Positions 28,614-38,618 of a DNA stretch of 64,000 nt are shown here, one piece after another. Where the stretch lies: contig CANNQP010000024.1 in assembly GCA_947507875.1 (NCBI GenBank), positions 1 to 64,000 of the forward strand, given 5' to 3'. A program made the translations under genes and the position numbers. The DNA is from Verrucomicrobiaceae bacterium (GTDB taxonomy: Bacteria > Verrucomicrobiota > Verrucomicrobiia > Verrucomicrobiales > Verrucomicrobiaceae). Below the pieces are notes generated by a model. That model was not told where the DNA came from, did no database searches, and saw only the letters and a list, made by a program, of their open reading frames with translations. Position 1 is the first letter of the stretch. Each line of letters starts with the position of its first letter.

Positions 28614-29459
28614 CTAACGTTTAGGCAAAATCAGCGGCACCTTTTGCCACGATTCGGGCAGCAGACGCTGGCATTGCTGGAAACTGCGGGGCGTCATGCC
28701 TGTGAAGCTGCGGAAGTGACGCGTGAAGGCGCTTTGATCCACAAATCCGTAATCATGTGCGATTTGTGAGAAGGTCTTGCGCGTACGCAGGAGGTCATCC
28801 ATGGCTGCATTTACACGGGTGCTGAGAATGAACTGCTGAGCTGACATGCGGTAAAAAGCCTGAAAGAGCTCATTCAAACGCCTTGGACTGATACCCACAG
28901 ATGCAGCAAGTTTGGTGATGCGCAGAGGACTTGCGTAGTGCCTTCTCACCTGCTCTACCACCTCTCGCAGCGGTGCGGGCAGGCTGTCTTGTTGGGGCTC
29001 AGGTGGCGGACAGGGTCGGGTAACGCCCATGATGCCAATGACTTCATCGTTGACATCCAAAAGCGGAAGTTTGGTGGTGCTGTGCCATGCCAAACGAGCC
29101 GGGTCGTTGAAGAGCGCCTCTACATGATCTACCAGAGGCTTTCGGTGAAACATCACATTCCAATCATCTTGACGCAATCGCTTGGCGATGTGGGGGGGAT
29201 GAATATCAAAATCCGTCAGGCCGATGATTTCTTCTTCAACATCGAACCCAAGCAGGTGAACCAACGTACGATTCGCTGCCATGAAGGCACCTTGGGCATC
29301 CTTCACAAAAAACTGCACGTGTTCCATGGCATCGAATAACCGACGAATCTCTCGGCCATTTCCCATCTGAGCAAAAGTTCGCTGACGGAGAGTCATCATC
29401 TCAGCAGAAGTCGCTGGCTGAGAACTAATAGCAGACGAATCGTTGGAGCGCAGACGCAT
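28614..29459 (-). CDS. AraC-family regulator with N-terminal PAS-like domain
   Basis: A 281-aa protein. Residues about 40-150 form a PAS-like sensor (FFVKDAQGAFMAAN ... TTKLPLLDVNDEVIGIMGV). Residues about 175-270 form an AraC double helix-turn-helix (ITKLAASVGISPRRLNELF and the signature QIAHDYGFVDQSAFTRHFR, then GMTPRSF). It is a close paralogue of the next gene upstream (29499-30317), in the same orientation and 39 nt away, so the pair arose by duplication. The pair sits upstream of, and reads toward, the giant PEP-CTERM gene, which makes that gene a reasonable target (inference). The ligand of the PAS domain is unknown. Confidence 0.9.
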   Translation of the reverse strand: MRLRSNDSSAISSQPATSAEMMTLRQRTFAQMGNGREIRRLFDAMEHVQFFVKDAQGAFMAANRTLVHLLGFDVEEEIIGLTDFDIHPPHIAKRLRQDDWNVMFHRKPLVDHVEALFNDPARLAWHSTTKLPLLDVNDEVIGIMGVTRPCPPPEPQQDSLPAPLREVVEQVRRHYASPLRITKLAASVGISPRRLNELFQAFYRMSAQQFILSTRVNAAMDDLLRTRKTFSQIAHDYGFVDQSAFTRHFRSFTGMTPRSFQQCQRLLPESWQKVPLILPKR

Positions 29460-29498
29460 TCTGCGACAAAGAGCGACGCTTTAGTGATATTTTCTTGA

Positions 29499-30317
29499 TC
29501 ATTTTCGATGTTTTTTAGATGAAATCGGCGATTCACTAACACCGCGTGTGGAGCGAAATTGTTGAGGCGTTTGACCGATCAGTTGGCGAAAATGACGAGT
29601 GAAGGCACTTTGATCCGAAAAGCCATGCTCCAAGGCCACTTGCCCGAGCGGCATACGAGTCTTCAATAAAGTCTGAACCGCTGCTTCAACCCTTGTATGA
29701 ATGATAAACTGCTGGATTCCCATCCGGTAAACGCGTTGGAAGATATCATTCAAGCGCTTGGGAGACAATGCTACGGCTGTAGCAAGTTCATCGACCTTGA
29801 TTGGCTGGCCGTGTCTTGTCTGGATCTCGGCTACTACTTTTTCGAGCAATAGAATGTCTTGATCAACGGTTCCAACAGGCGACGCAGCGGGGTAGCTAAT
29901 GCCAATAATCCCGATGACTTGGCCATCACCAGCCATCATGGCCAGTTTCGTCGTGCACCCCCACTCCCAGCGATTCTGCTCATCGTGAAAAAGGATTTCC
30001 ATGTGGTTGATCATGGGGCGCATGGTGCGCATGATGCGCAGGTCATCCTCACGGCAAATGTGAGCAATCGTCGATGGATGCGCCTGCTCATCAGTCCATC
30101 CCACGATTTGAATCTCTTGATTGAGAGCTAATCGACGCAAATTGAAGTCGTTGGCTGCCAAAAAATGGCCAGAGACACTTTTGATGAAGAAGCGGTGGTT
30201 AGGCAGGTGATTGAACAAAGCCCTCAGAGGCTCGTGGTCGCCCGTGCGTGCAAAAAAAGCCGCCTGTCGTTCGCGGGCAACTGCTAACGCAGCGGGAGCC
30301 ATTGGCGTTCGTTTCAT
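29499..30317 (-). CDS. AraC-family regulator with N-terminal PAS-like domain (paralogue)
   Basis: A 272-aa protein with the same plan as its neighbour at 28614-29459: a PAS-like region (about 45-155, RFFIKSVSGHFLAAN ... CTTKLAMMAGDGQVIGIIGI) and an AraC HTH (about 175-265, DELATAVALSPKRLNDIF and QVALEHGFSDQSAFTRHFR). Conserved sites are shared across both domains, while the linker differs. An alternative start is Met4. Having two diverged sensors of one family side by side suggests responses to two related signals, or heteromeric regulation; neither is shown by sequence alone. Confidence 0.9.
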   Translation of the reverse strand: MKRTPMAPAALAVARERQAAFFARTGDHEPLRALFNHLPNHRFFIKSVSGHFLAANDFNLRRLALNQEIQIVGWTDEQAHPSTIAHICREDDLRIMRTMRPMINHMEILFHDEQNRWEWGCTTKLAMMAGDGQVIGIIGISYPAASPVGTVDQDILLLEKVVAEIQTRHGQPIKVDELATAVALSPKRLNDIFQRVYRMGIQQFIIHTRVEAAVQTLLKTRMPLGQVALEHGFSDQSAFTRHFRQLIGQTPQQFRSTRGVSESPISSKKHRK

Positions 30318-30555
30318 CAGATTTTTTTGTGTCCTTTAAACAAAAAATAAGATGGTTCCACTCCAAAAAATCAAGCTGCTAGATGATGCGAATACCTTCC
30401 ATTACGAGCTCCCGATGGCAAACCCAAGGCTAGTGCCATCGACTCAGGTTCTTGGCAGCCATGTCGTGTGGTGACTAGTGGTTGACTCTTGGTATCGCCA
30501 CTGGATGGCATCAGAACTTGGTTTTGGTTTCCAAAGCAAAATGGCTTGGACACGG

Positions 30556-33500
30556 TCAATACAATCGGGATCGGAAGAACTTTCGAGTCTGCTCCATTGG
30601 GATCATCCATGGGCTGGATGCATCCGTGATCTTGGTCCAAGGCCCTGCAGGAGAGTCCGCTTGCTCAAGAACTTTACCGGTAAAGGTAATGGCCACTTTG
30701 GAGTAAAACAACGGGAGGGAAGCAGTCTGCATGATTCCAGGACTACCAGGACTAGCCGGGGGGCGGGAAAGAACCTGCCGGTAAGCCTGCACCCCCCCTC
30801 ACCATAACTGGCAACCAGGAGCGTGCCCTTGTCCGCCAGCAGAGGACCTCCTTGATTAATGTTGGCGATCGGAAGCTGCCACCTAAGAGTCAGGTCTGCG
30901 CTCAAGGAATACAGGGTCCCCGCTCCATCGCTAAGAAAGACGGCCCCCGTGGCATCGACCGCTAGGCGGGAGCTCAGATTCATGTTAGGAAAAACAGGTG
31001 AAGCGTGGGTGACCTGCCCATCTCGGGAGCGAAGGCGCACGATGCGCCTCTCCCTGGAGAAGCTGTAGATGGAGTCGTCAGGGCCCGCACCGAAGGTGGA
31101 ACCAAACACATAGGGAAGAGGGGATTGCCATTTGAAGCGAAAGCCCGTCCCCGTATCCTCAAATGCATAGAGGTAGTCTAACTTTGGGTTATTGACGGAG
31201 ATAGGCAGGCAAACCGTACCTTCAGGTGAAATGAAAATCCTCGGAGAGCCAGAGGCCACTCCAAAACCTGCTGGAAAATAGTCTCCTTGATAGAGGAAAG
31301 CCCCCGTTTCTAGATCAAAAGCCGCCAAAACGGCACGATTCCTTTTGTTATACCTCCCGTACAAACGGTTGCCATAAATCGCTTCACAGGAGTAGGACTC
31401 GTTGAAGTTTTGTGACTTCCACATGGTCCTGCCATCAAGATGATTGATGCGGTAGGATTTGAGTTGAAAAGAAAAAACCAAATCGCCTTCGGAGGTATAG
31501 ACTGGGCTTTGATCATAGAACCCCTCTGCGATGCAGGCTTCCTCGGAGCGCCAGAGGATGTTGCCGGTGGCCAAATCCAAGGCATAAAGATAAGAAATGC
31601 TGGCCCCATCCGCCCCACGTGTCGCATACACCCTGCCGTTGTTCACTCCAACCGCATACGAGGTGTCATCGGTGGCAGGAAGGTCAATGGGCAGCTGCTT
31701 TTGCCAGAGCAACCCACCTGTTTCCAGAGACAATGCCTGAATCCAGCCCCCATTCTGCCGGGAAGTTCGGTTGTTAGAATCAGAAGGATTGAACCGTGTA
31801 GTGATGACGACGCCCCCTTCGACAAAGGTGCCACTGCCAAAATGAGCAAAGCTACCACCACTCCATAGCTGCGTCGGAGTTGCGGCGGGGCCGACCTGGC
31901 TACTCAGGCTATTTCTGAGCGAGTTTCCGCCGCTACTGGTACCCCAGTTGGCGTTTGGGATGAAGGCTGGAGCAGCCTGCTGGATGCTAATTTTTACGGG
32001 ACCAGACGCCGCATTCTTCGGATCAGCTCCGCCCAAGTACTCCTGAAGGTTGGTGAGTCCATCGCCGTCGGGATCTTCATAGGCATCATTGACCCCCAGG
32101 CGGAGACTTGAGGACGTCTCCCAGGCATCGGGAAGTCCGTCATTATCGGCGTCAAGCGCCGCAAGCACGTTGATGGTCATAAGAGCAGGCAGGCTGTTTT
32201 CGACCCCATCCGTGGCGATGACTTGGAAGCTATCTTGACCTCGGAAACCTGGTTCTGAGGTGTACGTAAACGCACCGTCAATGCCATTGGGGGTTCCAGC
32301 ACGGCCATGAAGGGGAGGTTGAGTGATCACAAAACGCAATTCTTGGCCGTCGGGATCCGTTGCCGAAAGCGCCAAGCTAGTGGGCACTGCCTCTTGCGCA
32401 GAAAAGACGGAAGCAACCACGGTGGGTGGCCTGTTTTGCTGCAACCTTAGACGTACGATGCCACTTGTGGTCAGATTATCGAGAGGATAATAGAAGCCAT
32501 CGACGGCGATGGAGTAGGTGGTGCCTTCGACGGCGCTGAAGTTCAGGCGGCTCTTCCATTTGAACGCTGCGTGCTCGGCGTCGTCGTTTGAAGCGACTTC
32601 AACCAGTGTAAATATGGTGCTACCTTGGTAAACGGCGAGGACTGTGTCGAAATTGCTATCCTGTGTGTCCACTTGCACCCAGCCGGAGCGTGGGGCCGTC
32701 CACCGCCACCAGACGGATTTGGCACCGCCATTTCTCGCATGCACGGGCTCCTCTATCTCCTTTGTCGCAGCCACGTTGCCAATCGCGGGGGAAGTATAGG
32801 ACTCTCCATGGATGATCGTGGCGTTAGCGAAAGCATCATTCTGCGCCGGCTCCAGATACGCAAAGTTCTTGGTTTGGAAATAGCTCGTCTTACCTGGCTT
32901 CACGACGGTGAATTGGAGGGGGAGTGTACTCGTGCCACCGTTGCCCCCGAGCTGTGCCGCCGCCGGGAGACTGATCGCTGCGGTATAGATGCCGTCATTA
33001 GCCACACGGTCCAATTGCCCACCTTGATCCGAGAATACGGTCTGAATACCCAGATCCGCGTTGGAGGCCTGCACATCCGCACCCGTGACCGGATCCACAT
33101 CCGATACAATGACCTCAAAACGCATCGTCGTTCCACCCACCAGTGGAACAGACTCAGGGATCACCTCGACTTCGAGCGACCCGTCCGGTGCCATCGTCAG
33201 CGCCTGGTACGCATTGACTCGCCCTCCCGTTACCACCTTGCCTGCTAGCGCTGGCGTCGGCACGGCACTCAGCAGAAGACGGTTTTTCAGGCTACGCATC
33301 GTCAAGCCAGGAAAACGAGCAGCGACCAACGCCGCCACGCCTGTGACATGCGGCGTCGCCATGCTCGTACCATTAAAACTAGCGTAGGAGGCATCTGTGC
33401 TGGCCGTGCAGGAATAAATCTCCACCCCCGGCGCTGCTAAGTGTACCGTCGTCGCGCCAAAGTTGGAGAAGCTCGCCAAGGCATCCAAACGATTGATCGC

Positions 33501-34823
33501 GGCGACAGACAAGATGTTGTCCACCCTGTAGGACGCAGGGTAAGTGCCGATTTTATCATTGTCAGATCGGCTGTTCCCGGCAGCCGCGACAAAGAGAATT
33601 TCAGTTTCCGCAGCTTTGCGAATCACGCTGACTAGAGACTCACTGTAGCCACTCCCCCCCCAACTGTTCGACAAAATTCGAGCTCCTTGATCGATGGCAT
33701 ACTCCACGCACTCAAACGCATCGGAGCTGTAACCGGCACCACTAGCGTCCAGAAATTTCAGGCCCATTAGCCGCACCTGCCACGCCACACCCACATGAGG
33801 GCCACCCCCGTTGGCCTGGGCACCGATCGTTCCCGAGCAGTGGGTGCCGTGGTTGTTGTCATCTTGCGGATCACCCGAGCCATTGATGGCATTGATGCCG
33901 AAGACGTCATCCACGTAGCCATTGCCATCGTCATCATAACCATTGGTTGCTCGATCACTGCCCTGTGGATTGACCCCGGTTTCGCCAGGATTACGCCATA
34001 GGTTGGCCGTGAGATCCTGGTGGCTGTAGCGAATCCCTGTATCCAAGACGCCTACGATGACTTGGGCCGAGCCAGTGGTGATGCCCCAAGCACGCACCGC
34101 ATCTACATCTGCCCCAGAGATACCCCCATTTTGCCCCTCATTTCGCAGCCCCCACAGAGTTTGATTAGTGAAGGCATCGTCAGTCGGCAGGGAGTCCTTG
34201 GTGACGACATAGTCGGGCTCGACGTATTCAAACTGACCGGAGCTGCGCAGCACCTCCATCTGCTTTTGGAGGGCTTGACCTCTGGCCATCGCCTCATCTC
34301 GCCCAACAACTGGCATACGACCCACGGTGTCAGCCGGCTCAAGAACCAAGACGCCTGCCTTGTTCAAGGGAGTGCGGAAGGGTTCATAGCGTGTTTTTGC
34401 CAAAACTCGTTCCACAGGAGCAAGCTGAGCTGAGCGTGAGAACTTGGCCAACAGACGTGATGGGTGCGCCTTTGCGCCGGCAAGCAGCACATAGTCACGC
34501 CGGGAGTCCACCGGTCTGCGCGGGCGCACACGCGTCGCTTGCAACCCGCTCGGTGTGGTGGTTAGACCAAAAAGGGAAACCACTGCGGGAGGGGAATGTT
34601 TCGCTGCCCCTTCTTGTTCATGACCACTCCTTCTCCGTGCCTTTGGGTTTGCCTCTTGGGCAGATGCCGAAACACCATCCAACGGCGTGCGGTCTGAGGC
34701 CCTCAGCTCCCTCGAATGGGCTGCTGTGCCCGGCACCAAATCAGACCGTTGCGGCCAGCCTAGCCAAGCTAAAGTCAGCAGTCCGACAGCGGAAAGTAAC
34801 AAGAAAAAGACACGAGAGGACAT
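30556..34823 (-). CDS. S8 protease fused to PQQ-like propeller; frameshifted near the 3' end
   Basis: The intact frame 30603-34823 has a signal/TM segment (about 5-22), a propeptide, and an S8 domain with Asp261 (GVLDTGIRYSHQDL), His325 (DDNNHGTHCSGT), Asn417 (AAAGN) and Ser487 (NGTSMATPHV). It continues with a bacterial Ig-like/PPC region, a thrombospondin-3-like calcium segment (DADNDGLPDAW, DPDGDGLTNLQEYLGG, about 880-930) and a PQQ-like beta-propeller (about 950-1340, ALSLETGGLLWQKQL). After SYGEGG the frame becomes a poor-quality tail. In the next frame, from 30791 down to the stop at 30556, the sequence reads VQAYRQVLS ... GPWTKITDASSPW ... RKFFRSRLY, a normal secreted-protein C-terminus. 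The switch falls on a run of seven C (seven G in the mRNA) at 30792-30798, so I annotate through to 30556. Confidence 0.85.
30792..30798 (-). other. G7 homopolymer at the probable frameshift
   Basis: In the mRNA sense the sequence is GAGGGGGGGTGCAG. Eight G (or five) would join the protease/propeller frame to the tail that ends at 30556. It may be an assembly error, a real mutation, or a slippery or phase-variable tract. Confidence 0.7.
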
Positions 34824-35135
34824 TTAAGACACCGGTTGAATCGAAAGAGGCGCAGCATGCCCGAAATAGGCGTCACACTTCTTGATTTTTTTGATAGCTT
34901 GTTTAGCTGAAATCAGCGGCTCATCTTTCTTGCCAACTGTGACAAAAATCAGACAAAACGCCTGAAGCATTGACCAGATAAACTCTAACAAGCCAAACTT
35001 AGATCGCTGCAACATGACCCCGAAGGCAAAGTAAGCGCCCCTAGGATCGCCATCATTGAAATAAACATTTTATGACGACAACCATAGGGGCTTGGGTTTG
35101 TGCCCGGATAAGGCACAAGGCACGACCTGATCGAC
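34824..35135. other. 312-nt intergenic region between two secreted-protein genes
   Basis: The region holds a 63-codon minus-strand frame (34824-35015) whose TAA directly abuts the protease ATG (TTAAATG). I recognise no domain in it, but its adjacency could allow coupling as a leader peptide. A hairpin lies at the upstream side (35098-35118). Nothing else is supported. Confidence 0.3.
35098..35118 (-). terminator. Hairpin 18 nt downstream of the putative-Ig gene
   Basis: TTGTGCC and GGCACAA make a perfect 7-bp stem around a 7-nt loop, close after the stop at 35136. No U-run follows, so it is at best a weak or factor-dependent terminator. Confidence 0.35.
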
Positions 35136-37289
35136 CTATTCCGTGCTGATTTTCAACATTCCAGCAACACGGCGATTGGCCTTACTAGAACTCGGTGCAG
35201 TGAAGTGACCCACAATACCTGTGCCTTTTGGTGTGCGCACACCACGGAAGGTGACAGCACGCGCACGGCTGGTTTTTGTAGCCGGTAAAGTCAGGCTCCC
35301 TGTGAGGATACCGGTCTTTCTGTTGAACTGCAACTTCACGCCTCTCACATTAGCGGCTGGCGCGGCTCTCATGGCAGCACGTTGCACGGTCAGTGCAACT
35401 TCAGGCTCGGTAGGAACATCCTCGCCAATGAGGTCGAGTTGAGCTGTCTTGATGCTCTCCTCAAGGCCAAGTAGATTCAACCCAGCTGGCTCAGTTGTAT
35501 AACGAGAACCCATCACCCCTGTGTAGTTCACAAGTGCGATGCCATCAGGGAAGGCTCCACGGTTGGTTGCGGACTGATACCAGCTCAGTTCGCCAGCGGC
35601 TTCGCCATCAGCATTCACGAAAATCTGCCCGGCAAGCGTGCTTGCTCCACTCGAGTTGGGAAGGATCGCATAGACAGGGAATGTCGCGCCATACGATGTC
35701 TCAGAGAGCGTGGTTGCCAGACTGACCGGTGCGCTGCCATCGGGAGCCCAGACGGTGAGCGTCACATTGCCGACAGATGAAATTCTAGCTGCGAGGAAAC
35801 CAGCACCCGTGGGCTGACCCGCGGACACGCCAGAACCATTGACGAAGACAAAATTAATGTTCTGATCACCAGCGTAAGGGCTTGGATCGGAAGCGCTGCG
35901 TCTGGTGGCACGTGCACCATTCACCGCGATGGAGCTGGAATCATTGGCAACTTCCCCATCAAACGTGAAGTATTGCTGCGGACTTCCGACGGAAAACTCA
36001 TCACTGAGAGCAATCGTGCCTTTCACTGTGACCCCAGCACCGGGGGGCGTGATCGTGATATCACCCGTCTCTGCATCGATCTTTACAGCGGAGCTGGAGA
36101 AAGGATAACGCACGAGATTGTGAATAAGGAAGCCCGAGGTCTGCCCACCACTCGTCAGCGTGAACCGGAGACGTCCACCATTGTTACCATTCAGCGACTC
36201 GGAGCGCTGAACAACATTGTCGTAGGTTCCAGCACTGTCGGTAAAGGGGATCGCAGGCAACACCTGGATAGAGGCTTCCACAAGGTTGGTGATGGTGCCA
36301 TCCGGGAGTGTCGCACGGAAGGTAACGTCAAAGGTACCCGTCTCCGTTGGACGACCAACGACATAGCCAATACCCTCAGACTGAGAGTCAACGGATAGAC
36401 CAGTAGGTAGGCCCGTGCTAGTGATGGTCAACTTTTCAGACGAGCGGGCACCAAACTCATCTTCCACAAAAAGGAAAGGTGCCTGAAAACCACTAGCGGA
36501 GTAGTTTACATTTTTGCGGATCGGCCCAGGAACAATCACGGAAAGAGTTTGCTGCGGTTGATAGTCCACCGGAAAAACCTTCAGGTCCTGCGTTGTCTCA
36601 GCGATCATTGAACCATCAGGCCATGAAAAAGTCAGCTTCACAGAGAATTGACCCGCCACTTCAGGCGCACCTTGAACCGTGTAGTAACCAGGATCATTAC
36701 TGGCTACGACTGTCACACCAGCAGGTAACCCCTTTGCCTGAACATTCACAGGAGCCTTCAACAAGGACTGTGATTGGCTAACTAAGTAAGCTCCTGCATT
36801 GCCGACCTGCAAGCCCTGACGGAAGCGAGTCAAACCCCAAGTCTTCACCGTATAGCTGTCATCACGCGGATCTGTGATAACGAAAGTCACACTTTCCTGC
36901 GTGGTTGACAGACCATCCGCCATGCTCGCTTGCACCTGTACTGTAAACTGCCCAGCCTGTGTTGGTGTGCCAGCAAACCGAGCGAGATCGTGAAATCCTG
37001 CACCTTTTTGCTCCAATCGAATACCTGGCGGAAGAGTCCCAGTCACCTGGACTGTGTGTGGCAGTCGGTACCAGAAATTATCTCCTGGGCTAGGGCGTAA
37101 AATCACAATTTGCCCCTGCCAAGGCGAGATTTCTTCACCAACATTAACTATCAGCGACTGAGGGGCTTGGATTCGATAAACAGGTGCGGCATGCAAGGCA
37201 CTCTCCGCGGAGAATACCAACCATCCAATAAAAAGAAGAACGGCAACACGAGGATCACATTTGGAGATCAGTGAGCGGAACGCATTCAT
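35136..37289 (-). CDS. Secreted protein with putative-Ig (He_PIG-like) repeats
   Basis: A 717-aa protein with an N-terminal hydrophobic signal (about 14-35, AVLLFIGWLVFSAESALHAA). Three repeats of putative-Ig type follow, each with the LPxGI/V...GxPxxxGxFxVxxxxxxxDG pattern (GTLPPGIRLEQ, AGLPAGV-like, TGLPTGLSVD; about 75-345). The second half is beta-rich. It ends in a domain with LQFNRKTGILTGSLTLPATK and VTFRGVRTPKGTGIVGHF (about 620-717), a pattern I associate with secreted proteins of this phylum. There is no enzyme motif. A binding or adhesion role is plausible but unproven. The next minus-strand gene downstream is the PQQ-propeller protease, 312 nt away. Confidence 0.8.
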   Translation of the reverse strand: MNAFRSLISKCDPRVAVLLFIGWLVFSAESALHAAPVYRIQAPQSLIVNVGEEISPWQGQIVILRPSPGDNFWYRLPHTVQVTGTLPPGIRLEQKGAGFHDLARFAGTPTQAGQFTVQVQASMADGLSTTQESVTFVITDPRDDSYTVKTWGLTRFRQGLQVGNAGAYLVSQSQSLLKAPVNVQAKGLPAGVTVVASNDPGYYTVQGAPEVAGQFSVKLTFSWPDGSMIAETTQDLKVFPVDYQPQQTLSVIVPGPIRKNVNYSASGFQAPFLFVEDEFGARSSEKLTITSTGLPTGLSVDSQSEGIGYVVGRPTETGTFDVTFRATLPDGTITNLVEASIQVLPAIPFTDSAGTYDNVVQRSESLNGNNGGRLRFTLTSGGQTSGFLIHNLVRYPFSSSAVKIDAETGDITITPPGAGVTVKGTIALSDEFSVGSPQQYFTFDGEVANDSSSIAVNGARATRRSASDPSPYAGDQNINFVFVNGSGVSAGQPTGAGFLAARISSVGNVTLTVWAPDGSAPVSLATTLSETSYGATFPVYAILPNSSGASTLAGQIFVNADGEAAGELSWYQSATNRGAFPDGIALVNYTGVMGSRYTTEPAGLNLLGLEESIKTAQLDLIGEDVPTEPEVALTVQRAAMRAAPAANVRGVKLQFNRKTGILTGSLTLPATKTSRARAVTFRGVRTPKGTGIVGHFTAPSSSKANRRVAGMLKISTE

Positions 37290-37592
37290 GGTTTGTAATA
37301 TTTGGGTTGGGGTAAATTTAGTAAATTAACTGATTAACTAGGTCATGTTTAACTTTTTTATTTATCATTTAACTTATCCAGACTTTATTTGAATCATCTC
37401 TTATCACTTCCCAGCACTCGCGGGGTCATGATTCACATAAAAATATGAACAAATGTGTTTTTAATACGTATTGGCTCTCCATGTCAAAAAAATAAAAAAA
37501 GCTGAGATGAGAACTTGCCAATAAACCCAAATCTCAGCAAACGGCTTACATGCCATGACAGAATGGACGCTTCTTGGATAAATCACCAGGCA
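37290..37592. other. AT-rich intergenic region
   Basis: This 303-nt stretch separates the putative-Ig gene start from the end of the next minus-strand ORF. It is markedly AT-rich, with TTAAC repeats near 37325-37375, and contains the terminator at 37486-37538. It should also hold the promoter of the putative-Ig gene, but I could not fix a convincing -35/-10 pair. Confidence 0.5.
37486..37538 (-). terminator. Rho-independent terminator (minus strand)
   Basis: On the minus strand GCTGAGAT and ATCTCAGC form a perfect 8-bp stem (plus coordinates 37501-37508 and 37531-37538), followed directly by TTTTTTTATTTTTTT. The loop is long (22 nt). It lies 55 nt past the stop at 37593. Confidence 0.6.
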
Positions 37593-38036
37593 TCAGTCTT
37601 CTGTTTCAGGCTGGATCACCTTCGTTCCTGATGGCAACGGCCCTTTGCTAATGGAGACGCCATTGGAGGTTTTGTCTTGAATGGGATCAAGCGCCATCTC
37701 GACCACGGCCTCATTCACCACATCAGCAAATACCTGCGCCAGGGCCTTGGCATCATTGGAGAGGATGGCACCTAGGCACCGCTCGGCTTGGCTCTCGTTG
37801 CTCAGGAATCCATCCCCCATGTTCAGGCTGATGTTCGTGCCGGGCGATGGCTGGATGCCTTTTACCTTGATCGCTAGCTGCATGGCCTCGACCAACGGTT
37901 TGCCTGCTTCAGGATTTGTCATGGCTTCCTGCATCAATGGCTGCAACTTGGCCGTCAGCGTGGGGTCCTGGGCCAGTTCGATCAAACTCAAACCGGGATG
38001 AGCCGCGCGGTAAGTCATCCACCAAAGCGCGGGCAT
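37593..38036 (-). CDS. Hypothetical protein downstream of the broken sigma factor
   Basis: The open frame extends upstream to 38432, but its first ~118 codons are an out-of-frame shadow of the sigma-factor fragment. Only the part from about 38075 down looks protein-like (IELAQDPTLTAKLQPLMQEA, VEAMQLAIKVKGIQPSPG, AKALAQVFADVVNEAVVEMA). ATG 38036 gives 147 aa. There is no signal peptide, and I do not recognise the family. It may be the surviving C-terminal part of a larger protein whose 5' half was lost when the sigma gene was truncated. A terminator follows it. Confidence 0.5.
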   Translation of the reverse strand: MPALWWMTYRAAHPGLSLIELAQDPTLTAKLQPLMQEAMTNPEAGKPLVEAMQLAIKVKGIQPSPGTNISLNMGDGFLSNESQAERCLGAILSNDAKALAQVFADVVNEAVVEMALDPIQDKTSNGVSISKGPLPSGTKVIQPETED

Positions 38037-38071
38037 TTTTCGACCGATCTGATTCCCCCCCAAAGAGCTGG

Positions 38072-38365
38072 TTAAAAACTTCCTGACTCGTACTTTTCGC
38101 GGCGGACCTCCGCGCGCACGACATTTTGTGCCTTTTGAAGGGCGACATGGTGAAGCCAAGCCCCGACCGAACGGATCGCCGCCCCGCTGCTGCGAGCCAG
38201 AGCCAGAAACGTCTCCTGCGCCACATCCTGTGCCAGCACCGAATCCCTTGCCACTCGATGGGCAGTCGCATGAACCATGGCTGCGTGCGCTGTCACCAAA
38301 GCCTGAAACGCCACCACATCGCCATGGCGATGGTAACGCGAAAGCAGGTGAAGATCCGATTCCAT
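38072..38365 (-). pseudogene. Truncated ECF-type sigma factor (region 2 only)
   Basis: ATG 38365 (or GTG 38398) opens a 97-aa frame reading SRYHRHGDVVAFQALVTAH, then VAQETFLALAR and GAWLHHVALQKAQNVVRAEV. This is a typical sigma-70 region 2 with the core-binding and -10 recognition helices. It ends abruptly after RREKYESGSF with TAA. Region 4, needed for -35 recognition, is absent in all three frames downstream. The gene therefore looks like a deletion or frameshift remnant; a functional region-2-only protein is possible but unlikely. Confidence 0.75.
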
Positions 38366-38618
38366 GAGAGATGAAAGATGGACGCCAAGACGTTCCACTC
38401 ATCATGCCACCGCTGGTTGTGGATTTATGCAAAAAATGCTGCGGGGATGCTGAAATACCGTCCGGGGGAAGACGCTCCTCGCCCAGACCAGATCTTCAAC
38501 GGCATTCCAGAATACTAGAAAAAATCAGAGCTGAAGGAACAGGATGCAACCCATGCCGAATCAAAAGGCGATCTAGCGCCCACCCTGCCCTTTCTGCAAT
38601 TCATGGCAGGTGTGGACA

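Noticed and set aside
30371..30640. An 89-codon minus-strand frame after the protease
   Set aside because: No start context or domain; its 5' part overlaps the corrected C-terminal tail of the protease in another frame.
38037..38432. N-terminal ~130 residues of the long minus-strand frame over the sigma fragment
   Set aside because: It is Ser/Gly/Cys-rich and out of frame with the sigma-factor region 2 coded by the same bases.
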